Shown piece by piece: positions 1 through 11,760 of a stretch of DNA of 64,000 bases (position 1 is the first letter of the stretch; each line of letters begins with the position of its first letter). The notes beneath the pieces were generated by a model. That model did not search any database and was not told the DNA's origin. It saw nothing but the letters and a program-made list of their open reading frames with translations. Source of the stretch: Salvia splendens (lineage: Eukaryota > Streptophyta > Magnoliopsida > Lamiales > Lamiaceae); the NCBI RefSeq assembly GCF_004379255.2, contig NC_056042.1, positions 33,087,928-33,151,927 on the forward strand, written 5' to 3'. A program made the translations under genes and the position numbers.

Positions 1-403
1 AAATTGAATAAATCATAAATCGAATTTGTATTCAATATTAATATAGATAATGATTTATACTATGTTTATGTAATTTCTAGAAAATTAATTTTTAGATTTT
101 GGATATTCATATCAATGGATATTTTATTGCCACCTCTAATTATTAGTGTGGCTGAAATAAAATGTTGAAATCGAGAAACAAAAACAGGTATGATTATTGG
201 TAAAGTTTTTCCACTAGCAATTTCAAATCCAACATCTAAAAAGTCTTCAAAATTCTTAATAAGACAGCTCTACTTGATCGCTGCTTTACACCTGCCTTAA
301 AGTTTTGGATTATCCCATTGTTAGATCACAATAAAACGGAATTATTACTATATTACAACTAGTTCACATATAATTGATGAAAGATACGTTGAAATTAATT
401 AAA
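1..403. other. AT-rich intergenic DNA
   Basis: No open frame with coding character and no recognisable repeat. It ends at the target-site duplication of the retrotransposon that follows. Confidence 0.6.
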
Positions 404-408
404 TGTCC

Positions 409-417
409 TGATACGAG

Positions 418-513
<96 letters not shown>

Positions 514-808
514 TTTAGATATTATAGGGATTTAGCATATCTTTTTCTATATCTTTATTTTATTGTTCATTAAGTCAGTAGCATTATAAATAGGATAGAC
601 TGTTATCTTTTTATTCATTGAATGAAGAATTATTTTGCCCACATTACTTGTGCAATACTCCTTATCAAAACCTTGAAGACTGCCGACGGAGGAAGTTCTC
701 CGCGCCAACCACGAATTGAGCCGCCAACCCCAACGTTTGGGGCGCCGGATTGGTGTGTTGCGAGTGTAATCGCAGGATTTCTTCGTTAAGACAATTGTGC
801 TCTTAACA
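409..808 (+). repeat. 5' LTR
   Basis: 400-bp long terminal repeat, TG...CA, matching 2524-2883. A TATAAATAG-type box lies near 584-592. It is longer than the 3' LTR because its ATT microsatellite has about 40 bp more. Confidence 0.88.
420..509 (+). repeat. (TTA/ATT)n microsatellite inside the 5' LTR
   Basis: About 90 bp of uninterrupted trinucleotide repeat near the start of U3. The matching tract in the 3' LTR (2533-2585) is about 50 bp. Confidence 0.97.
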
Positions 809-810
809 AC

Positions 811-828
811 TGGTGCCTTCATTGAGAG
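811..828 (+). promoter_or_regulatory. Retrotransposon primer-binding-site candidate
   Basis: TGGTGCCTTCATTGAGAG begins 2 bp after the 5' LTR, the usual place for the tRNA primer site. Sequences of this TGGTGC..TCATTGAGAG type follow the LTR in many plant Ty3/gypsy elements. I cannot name the tRNA. Confidence 0.6.
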
Positions 829-1043
829 CTGACCCTCCCACCATCTCGAACCGAAGCTACACCGCTACCCGACGGAAAACATTCCGCGCACAGCAACTGC
901 TTTGGTTGTCGAGTCCCGCCTGTCCGCCGAGCTCTAGCCGCAGGACAACACTACTTCTGCAACGCCCGACGGGAAGGATTCCCGCGTGCCGCGTCTAAGT
1001 CAGACGATCATCATCCACCACAGCCACGCCTCAGTCCGTCAAC

Positions 1044-2213
1044 ATGTCATACGAATACGCCGGCTATCGTCGTCGTCAATACGACTTCCCTCAGGCCACA
1101 CAGCCATGCCGTCCCTACCACCCGGCCCAACCTCGCCGTGTAACCAGTTGGGACCCTCCAAGCATCCGGGTGGAAGTACTCCGCCCTCCGTCATGGCTTG
1201 ATCCAGAATCACCCTACGTCTCACACCACTTGGATCCACCTGATCGTCGCCCACGGCCGAGATACCAGCCCATCGAGTACCGCGATGGCGCGCAAGACGC
1301 TTGGCCCCGACACCGCGGCGGCTACGTCGAGAGGGGTGGCCACCTATCTGATCGCGGAGAGCATCAGGCCCAATTACGGTTTGATCGCTACCCGACAACC
1401 GCAACGCAGCGGCACCGCCCAACGTGCTGGGACCCACCGGCGCAACATCAGGACCGCGGCTACCCGACCGTTGACCGGCCCCGACGCTCGGAGACGTGCT
1501 GGGACCGACCTCGCCCTCGGGAGGAGGTGAGAGCGCGAGTCCAGCCCGCCTCCCACCAGCCCTGCTACTCCACCGAAAATCCAACGCGGGACCTGTACAG
1601 TCAGCCCGCACGTGTGACCAGTCAAACTCCAGAGCAGCCACGCCTGCCGCTAATACGGGTCTCCCAAGCGGAGAAGTCAGAACGGTCCAGATTGGGTCTC
1701 TGCTGGCACTGTCCCGAGAAATGGGTGATGGGACATGTGTGTAAACAACGCATTCTCTGTTATGCGGGTGATAGGGAGGAGTTTGAGGAGAACATTCAAG
1801 ATGAGAATTTAGCCGAAGAGAAAACTGATTATACTCCCACGATAGTATTCGGTGATGATGTTCCCAATGACATTACCGATGTTCACAATAATGGCGCTCC
1901 TCTTGATGTTCCAAACAACGAGTCCCCTGGAGAGTTCGTCAAGAACATAGGGATTGTCAAGAACGACAATGAGTCACCGCAAGTGCTCGTTAGGGTATAT
2001 GATGAGAAGATTGGTGAAAAGGAGGAGACATTGCTAGAAGATAAACAGGAATATGGTTCTATTGGTGAAGTGGAGAAGATAATCGCCTCACTCAATGTTG
2101 TTCAAGTGTCATCCAAAAATGTTGTTGCAAATTGTTGGGGCAAGAAAGGAGATGGATGCTTACACCGATTTGCCCGTAATTGCTTGTGTCTATGTGGATT
2201 TGAATGTCGGTGA
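1044..2213 (+). CDS. Gag-like protein of the non-autonomous LTR element
   Basis: A 389-residue frame filling most of the element interior. The first ~200 residues are rich in Arg, Pro, Tyr and His with repeated CWDPP/CWDRP-like motifs. A zinc knuckle follows at about residues 223-236 (CWHCPEKWVMGHVC, C-x2-C-x7-H-x-C), the spacing seen in plant Ty3/gypsy Gag nucleocapsid knuckles. The rest is acidic. No capsid-type Gag domain is recognisable by eye, so this may be a nucleic-acid-binding remnant that replaced or lost the capsid. The downstream stretch to about 2490 has no matching pol sequence. Long frames overlapping it on the other strand are shadows. Confidence 0.7.
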   Translation: MSYEYAGYRRRQYDFPQATQPCRPYHPAQPRRVTSWDPPSIRVEVLRPPSWLDPESPYVSHHLDPPDRRPRPRYQPIEYRDGAQDAWPRHRGGYVERGGHLSDRGEHQAQLRFDRYPTTATQRHRPTCWDPPAQHQDRGYPTVDRPRRSETCWDRPRPREEVRARVQPASHQPCYSTENPTRDLYSQPARVTSQTPEQPRLPLIRVSQAEKSERSRLGLCWHCPEKWVMGHVCKQRILCYAGDREEFEENIQDENLAEEKTDYTPTIVFGDDVPNDITDVHNNGAPLDVPNNESPGEFVKNIGIVKNDNESPQVLVRVYDEKIGEKEETLLEDKQEYGSIGEVEKIIASLNVVQVSSKNVVANCWGKKGDGCLHRFARNCLCLCGFECR

Positions 2214-2513
2214 TGTTCCAAGTATGAATCATCGATCAACATCGCTCGACAAAGATGCAAGGTTGATCCCTCCGAGTAATGACATGCCATGCTTGGGCAT
2301 TCTGGGAGGCGTGGACAAGTTTTTCGATTTGGCAAGGAATTTTTCCGACAAAGTTGGGTCTCCTTTGTTGATTTTTTATGGAGGTGAAGACGGGAGACGT
2401 TCAGCTGTTCGATGTGTGTTTGATCCAGGAGGAGTTGCCACGCCGAAGCTTCTGATTTCAACTCTCCTTTTTGCTTCGTGGTTCCCACCTTGAGGACAAG
2501 GTGGATTTTAACC

Positions 2514-2523
2514 GTGGGGGAGT
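2514..2523 (+). promoter_or_regulatory. Polypurine tract of the LTR element
   Basis: GTGGGGGAGT immediately precedes the 3' LTR, as expected for the plus-strand primer of an LTR retrotransposon. Confidence 0.7.
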
Positions 2524-2532
2524 TGATACGAG

Positions 2533-2589
<57 letters not shown>

Positions 2590-2883
2590 TTTAGATATTA
2601 TAGGGATTTAGCATATCTTTTTCTATATCTTTGTTTTATTGTTCATTAAGTCAGTAGCATTATAAATAGGATAGACTGTTATCTTTTTATTCATTGAATG
2701 AAGAATTATTTTGCCCACATTACTTGTGCAATACTCCTTATCAAACCTTGAAGACTGCCGACGGAGGAAGTTCTCCGCGCCAGCCACGAATTGAGCCGCC
2801 GACCCCAACGTTTGGGGCGCCGGATTGGTGTGTTGCGAGTGTAATCGCAGGATTTCTTCGTTAAGACAATTGTGCTCTTAACA
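2524..2883 (+). repeat. 3' LTR
   Basis: 360-bp direct repeat of 409-808, ending CTTAACA and followed directly by the TGTCC target duplication. Confidence 0.88.
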
Positions 2884-2963
2884 TGTCCACAACGCCAGTT
2901 CACATCAGCAGACTTTGCAATAAAATAATGCTACAAAGATTACCAAATCACATTAGTTAGACC

Positions 2964-2970
2964 TATAAAA
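2964..2970 (+). promoter_or_regulatory. Candidate TATA box of the bHLH gene
   Basis: TATAAAA about 250 bp upstream of the ATG at 3214 and only about 80 bp downstream of the retrotransposon's 3' LTR. It is the best TATA match in the short promoter left between transposon and gene. Confidence 0.5.
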
Positions 2971-3213
2971 CCAGCACAAGTTCTTATCAATTGGAAGTGA
3001 TTAATTCTTGAGTGGAAAATAACATAAAAAGACAGAAAAAAGTGCAGTTTTGTCCATAGAATTTGGAGGTTAGTTGTTCATTTTTTTCAAAGCTTAAGAC
3101 TTTATGCCTCGAGAGAATATTGACAATTTTGAAAGAAAAAAAAAAGTCACACAAACTGATTTTTATTTGATTTTTATGCAGGTTACCTTAATTATATATT
3201 TTCTTGTGAAGAA

Positions 3214-4788
3214 ATGGAGATTTCCACCTTCAGAAACATAGCTGATTTCGTAAGAACAATTTTGATATATTCCAATTTACACAAATCATCAAGTAAATTA
3301 TTTAATTTTTTGTATAATTAATTGCAGGGAACTATGGATTATTCTCTCTTTTTCCAGCAATGGCCAATAATGGATGATTTCAACTCAAGTTCTTGTGCTT
3401 TTTCGGAAGGGTTTCATCACTCCTACATCCCGAACCCGCCTCTGCCAGACCTCAAGAGGGCGGCAGAGGCGGGCCCGGGCGGGGAAACGCGGCCGTCTAA
3501 GCAGCTGAAGCAAGAGAGGATGTCAAATTCACCCCCTCCATTAACAAGCTTTGCACATAGCCCTGTTGTGGGAGTTGTGAGGCCTAAAGAGGAGACATGG
3601 TTCCCTCAAACCATTGACCAAACCTCGAATAATGTGATCAAGCCATGCCATGGGATCAAGAGAATCAATCCATCCAACACCAAGCTTGCTCAAGCACAAG
3701 ACCATATCTTGGCTGAGAGAAAGAGGAGGGAGAAGCTTAGCCAGAGGTTCATCGCCTTGTCGGCCCTCGTCCCCGGTCTCAAAAAGGTAAATACGAGGTT
3801 TCGATTTCATCTGATTTTGCTAACGAGTTGGATTTACGCCCAATTCGTATGATTGTCGAGTACAGATTCTTAAGTTGGTATGCAAAATCAGAATTTGATA
3901 AAAAAATTTGTATACTAAATTTTACATACAATTAGTACTTTTCTTTTTATTTATATAATATTGTTGAATTTTAGGGTTTTTTTTGAATAATTGTGTGGAA
4001 GCTCTTTCCATAACAAAAAAAAGTTTGAGAAAACTACTGTTTTTCCATTTGAACTAAAACAATTTTCTGCATCCGCCCGTGCAGATGGATAAGGCCTCGG
4101 TTCTTGGAGATGCGATCAAGTACATGAAGCAGCTCCAGGAAAAGGTGAAGGCGCTAGAGGAGAAGGCGAAGAAGACGACCGTGGAATCGGTGGTGTTTGT
4201 CAAGAAATACGAAGTGAGCGGTGGAGATGGCACCGGAGATCGGGATTCCTCCAACGGGGCAGCGGTCTGCGAACCGCTCCCGGAGATCGAAGCGAGATTC
4301 TGCGACAAGGATGTGCTGATTAGCATCCACTGTGAGAAGAGGAAAGGGGTTTTGGAGAAAATCGTTGCAGAGATTGAGAAGCTCCATTTGTCAGTTATCA
4401 ATAGCAGCGCCATGACTTTCGGAGATTCTTTCCTCAGCATAACAATAATTGCACAGGTATACACCGATGCCGGATATTATTTGCTTTTTTCAATAGCCAG
4501 TACACCCTCCCTCAAACCCTTCGAGCCTTTTTTAGGTATATTGTTGGCTCGGTTAAAATTTCAGCACACAGTCGACGACAATCCAATCTATTACTAAGTA
4601 GGAATCCATTTAAAACCCCACCCTCCTAGATATATTGTTGGCTCAGTTAAAGTTTTAGTCACAGACTTATAGTAAAATAGTTTCAGTTCTCTCTTTATAC
4701 TTATATGTTGGTTTATTTGCAGAAGGATGGCGATTCCGGTATGAACATGAAGGAACTGGTGAAGAGTTTACGCAGTGCTATCGTATGA
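3214..4788 (+). CDS. bHLH transcription factor, subfamily IVa (bHLH18/19/20/25-like)
   Basis: Four coding exons: 3214-3249, 3328-3786, 4085-4456 and 4723-4788. All junctions are GT-AG and the frame is kept throughout, giving 310 residues. The DNA-binding region starts near residue 135 (HILAERKRREKL) with the His-Glu-Arg pattern (about H138, E142, R146) of E-box/G-box binders. Helix 1 ends in VPGLKK at the exon 2 end; loop and helix 2 (MDKASVLGDAIKYMKQLQEK) open exon 3. The intron at this point is the one expected for this subfamily. The C-terminal part (PEIEARFCDKDVLISIHCEK and the LEKIVAEIEKLHLSVINSS stretch) is the ACT-like dimerisation fold of this group. Members act in the nucleus; Arabidopsis NAI1/bHLH20 controls ER-body genes and others act in iron and jasmonate responses. 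Which role applies here is unknown. If exon 1 is not coding, translation could start at the in-frame ATG at 3334. Confidence 0.88.
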
Positions 4789-7583
4789 AGGAATGCAAGT
4801 TGTTGATGACACGACGACGATATATCTATATTTATATCTATATCTATATATATAGTTTTTTTACTTGATTTTCCTGTTGAGTAGCTATCCACCATTTTTT
4901 ATGGCATCGATCATCACCTCTAGAGTTTTGTTGTGGGGTTTATTTTGAAGAAGGGTTTTCTTTTTTTTTCCCAACTCTCTCATGAGTTGGTGTTTTTTTC
5001 ATGGTTCCAAAATAGTTTTGGCCATGTTTCTATAGATGCATACCCTTCTGTTGTAAGTTGTAACTACCTCATAGCCTAGTTAGCTAGGGTTTTCATTTTG
5101 GTGGATGGTGAGAGACAGGAAGTTAAGGTTGTTGTTTTTTGGGACTTTTGAGAATCTTTGTTCTTGATTTGGTCTCTTTGTGCTATGTAAAATGTGATCA
5201 TCACTTGTTTTGTTCAGTAATTGATATCTAGCTATGTGTTTCACAGTTCAGTGTTGTTTCATAGTTAGAATTAGAAACATGTTACATTATGATTAGTAAT
5301 TTGCATTTCAGCTAATTTTACACACTAAAAGATTATACCTTTACTTAACGAACATATTTACTTTTTTATGATCGACACTATGGATGATTGAGTGCTAAAA
5401 TTTAACTCTATCAGTGGGATTTATTTCTAATAATTCTACTAATTCAAAGGGAATGAATTAAGTAAAATTAGCTGAAATGATTGAAATTATCAAATGTCTT
5501 TGAATATCACAAAATTTTCAATTAATCCATCTAAATAAGTAAATAGTACTAATAGATTTAACTTATAGTACTGTTTTTTTTATCAATCTAGACTATTAAT
5601 TTCTCAATGTAAACGTCCCCTTGTAGTTGTATAGATATACTTTTAATAAACTTTTAATTGCCACGCAAAAACTAATGCATCCTGCAAACTAAAATGAAAA
5701 TAACAAAAGTTGAAACTTAGAATTGAAAATGCATGAATATTCCAAACAATTTGTTCATTGTCAAATGCCAATATCAGTCAGAATTATACATATTCGTTGA
5801 TTTCTTATGCAATGAATTAACATGCCTTAGCTTCCTATGCATTCATAATTCGTTTTTATGTTTCATTCTCAGTTATTCATAAAACCTTTTTATACATTTG
5901 ATAGTAATATATAGTGAAATTTAAAGTGGCATATGATTGATTGGAAACCAACCCGAACTGGAAATTGGGAACATATATACAATACTTACAATTAATTCAA
6001 AATATGAAATGCGATAAAATGGATTATAAAATTGGATTAGATAGAAACTAGTACTAATATGTTAGATATGACGTTATCATATATTAAGAACTCAAAAAAT
6101 GTTGAGGAACTAAGAGCCACTATGCGTTCGAATGCATGGCACATTTGTACTAATTAATTTTAATTAGTAATTATAAAATTTTAATTAAAACCCTAACAAA
6201 CCCATAATTAAAATAGATGCATGTTGATCGTCCAAATTACTCGACCAATAGACTTATTCTATAGTCCACGTTGATTGGTCTAGGCATTGTCAATTGGTAG
6301 ATTATAAAATTGATGGATTAATTAGAAAAAAAAAATACATTGGCTCCTAAATATAGATGTATAGTGTGAAAGCTTATGCCACTAAATTAATAATACAGAT
6401 TAATTTATAAGAGGTAGTTGCGTATATCTTTAAAGAGACCAGCACAATCACAATCAACTTTATAAAGAATGAAATAAGTGACTCTTAGTATATATAGATC
6501 GAAGCATACACGCAAAAATAAACAAATTAATTAACAAAGATAATGAACATGATGTGAATGAAATTTACATTTAAAAATTGATTATAGCATGATATATATT
6601 GCAGTATTTTATATCTAACATTAATATAGAAAAGGTTAATAATAATCTCTTAAACAAAAGTTATTTAGATTATCAGTATTGATTAATTACCAAATCTTGA
6701 AGGTCTCCCTTTGGGTTAAGACGTCATATCCAATGTTATGTGTTTCTTGCGACAGTTTAATACTTTAATTCTACAATTTGCACATTATGTGACGGAATTA
6801 TTGATGAGAAATAGTCATCACCTAATTTTATAATTAAACTAAATCACAAGGCATTAGTGGCCGGAACTAAATTAAAATTTATTCAAAAAATAATTTTTAG
6901 GTAAATTATCATTTCATTACTAAGAACTTTTGCATAAGAATTTACATAAAATTTGGAAAAATTTAAAGATTCTATATAGAAAAAAAGAAGAAGAAAAAGT
7001 GTAAAAGTAGACTTGAAAAACACATATCTATTAATAAATAAACTAAGAATATAGTAATTAATATGCTACTGAGCTACCATATATGTGCAGACAAAATAAA
7101 TGTTCCATCTGTAGACAACAGAATGTCTTCTTTAATAATCTCATAATAATTTTTAATTAAATTGAATATTAGAAGTCGATCCCTATTATTTTGCAATATC
7201 TCGTGAATTATGCTAGCTAATCAAATGTCTTAAGCTATCAATAAAGACAAAGCTTTGTCGTTTTCAAAATTCAAATAGACAATTAATTAATAATGACTCC
7301 TATATATATTTAACCAATGTCTTAATCCCAAGAAATTGACTCGAACGAATTCAAATTGCTTACAGATCGTGATGTAATAAATTAAAGAACTGTGAATTTT
7401 TTAATTCGTAATACAATTATTATGTTGAGATATCGCTGTCCATGTATTTATTAAAGCACGATTACTTGATTTGAAAATCAGGTTAAACAATTTTTTATTT
7501 GGTTGAATATTATTATTATGTATGAATGTCAGTAGAAATGCGGCCATGGCATATGGTCATTAAAGAAAATTAGTAAATAACTA
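4789..7583. other. 3' UTR of the bHLH gene, then intergenic DNA
   Basis: The first ~450 bp is T-rich and suits a 3' UTR and terminator, with a short TATATC/TATCTA repeat near 4820-4855. The remainder is AT-rich without coding frames or clear transposon ends. Confidence 0.5.
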
Positions 7584-7745
7584 GGGTAAAAGATCAAAAT
7601 TAGTCCTAAACATATACTAATTTTACGATTTTGATTATAGACATTATGCTTTGAATTTTTCATCCAAAACATTTCACTCGAATCACAATTGGTCAATTAA
7701 ATTTTAATGGTGAACGGCTTTAAATTGAATTTTAAATGTTCTCTC
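7584..7745 (+). repeat. Isolated MULE-like terminal repeat
   Basis: The stretch from GGGTAAAAGATCAAAATTAG onward (through TTTTACGATTTTG and CACAATTGGTCAA) closely parallels the first ~130 bp of the Pack-MULE terminal repeat at 26926. I saw no partner end nearby. It directly precedes the probable 5' UTR exon (about 7740-7902) of the next gene. Confidence 0.55.
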
Positions 7746-8401
7746 CCTCCCTATTTTGAATCCGATACCCGCCATCGTCTCTCATTCTGCTAGACGTCGC
7801 CGCCTCTCATACTGTGCCGCCGCCTGATTCCCTCTCCTCCTATCGTACTGCGATTCCGTCGTCATCTCCCCTATTCGATTCCTTCCATCGTGTACTTGAA
7901 GGTATCCTTCAATATCGCCGGTGTTATTCTATGTGCCTTTGCGATTATATGCGATTTTGATTTGTATTTTCATTGTTAATTGAGTGAGGATTCGTTTGAT
8001 ACCTTGAAATCGGAATATGTCGTCTTAATTTCAAAGTTTAATTCGATTCGATTTCCTTTTGTGCAACTCTAAATCATCATTTTGAGTGATGATTAGCGCT
8101 GATGGAAACAGAGTTTTGATTGTTAAATTGATGCCGGCATTGAGGCTATCAAATAATTGTTCGGTATGAATGGTGAAATTCTTACTGAAATTACAGTGTC
8201 AACATTTTTCGTGGGGCTTATCTTTAGATATGTGGTTCATTTTCCCCCTTTTTTGTGGCTAGTCGCATGCTTTAGTATGTACGTTTGAGCGAATACTCGC
8301 TCCATGTTATGTTTTCTAGAAATATAATATGCTGCATCAAGTGTTTTTTCCTCACTGTAGTGTTGTACGTGGTGATATTAGGCAAAGGTTTTTGGAAGGT
8401 A

Positions 8402-11400
8402 ATGGATGGGAAGGACATCCAATCAGATCTCCATGCCCTTAAAAGACTCTACGGGCTTCTCAAAAAAGATGAAGGCGAAGCATCAGACCCCGGCTCTGAT
8501 TCGGTATGGTTTTATGCTTATTGAGATTATCCTGCTCATGTTATCTCTAATTTCAGATTATGGCTGCTTTTTCCGAATCAAAATGTGTATACATATCATT
8601 ACAATCTTTCTTTTGTGGATACTTTTTGTTCAATATCCTTTTGTTTTTTGAGTAATAATAGACCAGCTTGAAGTGAACTTGAAACTACTGGAATGCTACT
8701 CATTTACTTACAAGGCTGTTAAAAATGTAGTTTAGTTTTTTGTATTTATTTTCGTAGTGTTCTGTGTACCTGGTAAGAAAATGTAGCTGCTTGCATACAA
8801 GTAAAAAAAAAACACAAGGGTCTTAGGTGGTTTTCAGAGTTTGCCTCTCCAATATGATCCATCTAATTTATCCAGGATTAAATATTTAATTTAGTTTTGT
8901 TGTCATGATATTCATGTCCTGGTTCGTATAACAAACTCCGCATGGTAAATACAATGTTAATCACCAGTCATTAAAGTGTCACTTGTGGACTGAGCCTTGG
9001 ACGTAATGGGCTCATCTTATAGTTGATGGTTGTAGATAGATTGCATGCATTTTTCTTGTTATGTCTTTCCTTGCAGTTTTATAATTTATCAGTTTTTGAC
9101 TTGACACATTTATGTGCAAGCATGATTTTAGTTCATGACAAACTCTCAAGTCTTTTCAGTCACTAAATAGACATGGTGATCAACCCTATATTGGCCAAGC
9201 ACTGTTAGTTTTATCACTTTATGTATATCTACTGGGTTTTGTATGTTTCGCGTGTTTTTCTCTTCATTCATTCATTCAGGATAATCTTTCCATGTGTATG
9301 GAGACTTGACTATCTTTTGTCACTTGGACAGCTAGATTCGCATTCTCGGGTTTTCTTAAAGAATCTTTTGGATTTGGCGACTAAGAGAGTCCTCAAGACA
9401 CATTCAGAAGTATGAATGCTCACTTTTTCCTTTTTGGTTTAGGTCCAAATGCAAGGATCTGTTCAGTTTAGCCCTGTAAACATATCAAACTAGTTCTCTG
9501 ATCAAGTGCTACAGGTCATTGCAGGTCAAGCCGAAACATCAGGGGCACTTTCACCTGCTCGGCTTCAGCAACTAGATGAGACGTTCTCTGAGGAACGACC
9601 TACTCCACGTTCAAGATTGTCATTAGCCGCAGAAGGTGATCAAAGTTTTAGTGGCAGAAATACTGCTGACTGGAGTCAAGCAGGTGCTACGGAACACTCA
9701 ATTCGCAGAGTTCCTTCAATTGGACAGAAACGTTGCAGGGTTTGTCAAAGGAACACTGTCAAACAACTTGGATCCACAGAGGAGACTCATTTTCATGAAC
9801 TGGCACAGAACTCAAACACATACGTTGATCATCAGCATCGGCAGGAGAAAGAAGCTGGATGGTTATCAAGTCATGTGTCGGATGATTCAAAATACGAGAA
9901 GCGGAGGCAGAGGCCGTCCGATTTGAGCGTAGTTGGAGATGCAGATTCATCTAATAGAATGGAAACTGACATCTCAAAAATGAGTCATTATGATATGCAA
10001 ACCATAAGTAAACCTGATGTACCTGACTGCTTATCTCAAGAAGCTTCCAATGCAATCAAGCAGATTGAATCATGTATGTCAGGATTGCATATGGGAGAAG
10101 ATCACTTGGACTTGTATGAGAAGACTTCTTCTCAACCGCAGACTCACTTTCGAGAAACAGAGTCAGCTGTGACAAAATATGATCCAACCATTGGAACGAG
10201 TTTAGGTGAGAATCTGATGACCAGAAATAATCTGTTGTCTGAAATTTCTTACTTGAGAATCTAACGACCGTGTCCGAAATTTCAGGCCAAAGGGATATGG
10301 ACGATTTCGTTTATCCAATGCGTCAACTGCCTAGAATGTCAGCAGAAGAGGGAAACCAGCCACATTTCTCCTTGAGTCAAAGATACAAGACGGCTCAGCC
10401 TACTAAGGCTGTGTTGAAGCAATCAAAAAACAAAATCATCCAGAATGAACCAGTTCCGTACACTGAAGTCTTAGACCTATCAGAAGAGTCGACCGACAGA
10501 GTCAAGTTTCCGACAGAGAGAGTAAACAAGATTTATGTTCAGAATCTGAATGCCTTTGTGGAGACAATCGAGCCAGGGAACTGGATAGTGAGTTCCAATG
10601 GTTATGTGCCTGGTGGTGTTGCACTAATTCCAAAGCAGACATCCTATGTTACCCCTTGTTGTCCAGCCGCTTCTTCTGCTTCTAACATTGAGAGTCGTTA
10701 TCAAAGCCGAACTGTCGCGGAGGACAAAGAAAACAAGCCATCGGTCAGCTTCGCGAATCCAAAAAACCATCCACCTGTCGTAAATAAGAAAGTGACTCAC
10801 CTTTTACCGAGCTCAGGCTTCCATGGAAATCAGTCGGATGCATGGGACAAGGCTGGCGTGGGAAAGAACAGGCACTACACAGCTGCAGGAAGGACTTCTT
10901 TGCAGAATAAAGAATCAGACGATACAGCCACTGACTCATACCCCAGCTCGAGCAGTCAGCAAACAAGCAGTCGTGATAGCAATAGTGAAGATTATTCTGT
11001 GACAGATGGAAGTAGAGAGCCTCAATATGTTACTTCGAGTAAAAGCAGTGAAAATTGGGATTCCCCTCTGTCACATGGAAGTGCCAGTGAGGAAGATGTT
11101 TACTCCTCATCTAGCAGAGAGGGAGCTCGTGAATCTACTGCCAGTAGCAGCAGTAAAAATGAGGAGTCCTCATCGTCTGAACAGCCAATCCGAAGCAATG
11201 CAACGGCCAAGCACTCTAAATCAAAGAAACCAGGTCCTAGCAAGGCCGGGAAGGCTGGCGCTACCCTTAAAAAGCAAACTGGGATCCTGAAGAGGCTGAA
11301 AGATAAGCTGGCGCTAGTCTTCCACCACCACCACCACCATCATCATCATCACCACCACCACCATAATCGCGGTGCTCATACTAAAGATGACACAAATATG

Positions 11401-11760
11401 AGCTGTAGCTCCTCCTTGGACAAGCACAAAGGGAAAGCCGCAAGCCCTAAAAGACATGATGACGCGCATGGAGGAGCAAAGGCTGTTGAAAAGATTGGAA
11501 AATCCAAGACTGGCGAGAAAAGGCAGAAGAGTAATTTCGGTGGGCTGGTGGGAGGTCTGGTGAGGCACGCACGACACTCAAAGAAGCCGAAACGAGATAA
11601 AGGTACGAGTGAGTGTGGGCAGAAGAGGACAGTGAAGAAGTCTCACTGGTGGAAGGTGCTGCAACACCATCAACAATCCAAGTTGCACCACAAAGCTCAT
11701 TTGAAGCTTGGACTAGGTAAGAAAAAAGCTCGCTTAAAAGCTCTCCCTACTATTGATTGA
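8402..11760 (+). CDS. Uncharacterised Ser/Lys/His-rich plant protein
   Basis: Four coding exons: 8402-8503, 9332-9409, 9515-10205 and 10286-11760. The phases fit (0, 0, 1) and give 781 residues. A pyrimidine-rich, GC-rich stretch at about 7740-7902 ending GAAG/GTATCC looks like a 5' UTR exon. The N-terminus (MDGKDIQSDLHALKRLYGLL, then a conserved-looking SRVFLKNLLDLATKRVLK helix) suggests a small folded or coiled region. The middle is charged and probably disordered, with one CRVCQ motif. The C-terminal third has long Ser/Glu runs, a 14-residue His tract (codons at 11323-11364) and Lys/Arg/His-rich ends like nuclear or nucleolar proteins. The short-helix-plus-disorder layout resembles proteins annotated KOKOPELLI-like, but that is a weak guess. 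No enzymatic domain is visible. Coordinates are firm; function is not assigned. Confidence 0.8.

Larger units (their letters stand above)
409..2883 (+). mobile_element. Non-autonomous, Gag-only LTR retrotransposon
   Basis: The element is bounded by two direct LTRs (409-808 and 2524-2883), both starting TGATACGAG and ending CTTAACA. It is flanked by a perfect 5-bp target duplication, TGTCC at 404-408 and 2884-2888. A primer-binding-like stretch follows the 5' LTR and a purine tract precedes the 3' LTR. The internal part is only about 1.7 kb and holds one frame with a retroviral-type zinc knuckle. No protease, reverse transcriptase, RNase H or integrase is present. It therefore resembles the TR-GAG or truncated Ty3/gypsy class and would need enzymes from a full-length relative to move. 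Apart from the length of an ATT repeat the LTRs look almost identical, which points to a recent insertion. Confidence 0.9.

Noticed and set aside
1039..1641. 200-residue minus-strand frame in the LTR element
   Set aside because: Overlaps the Gag-like frame, which has the zinc knuckle; no recognisable protein on this strand.
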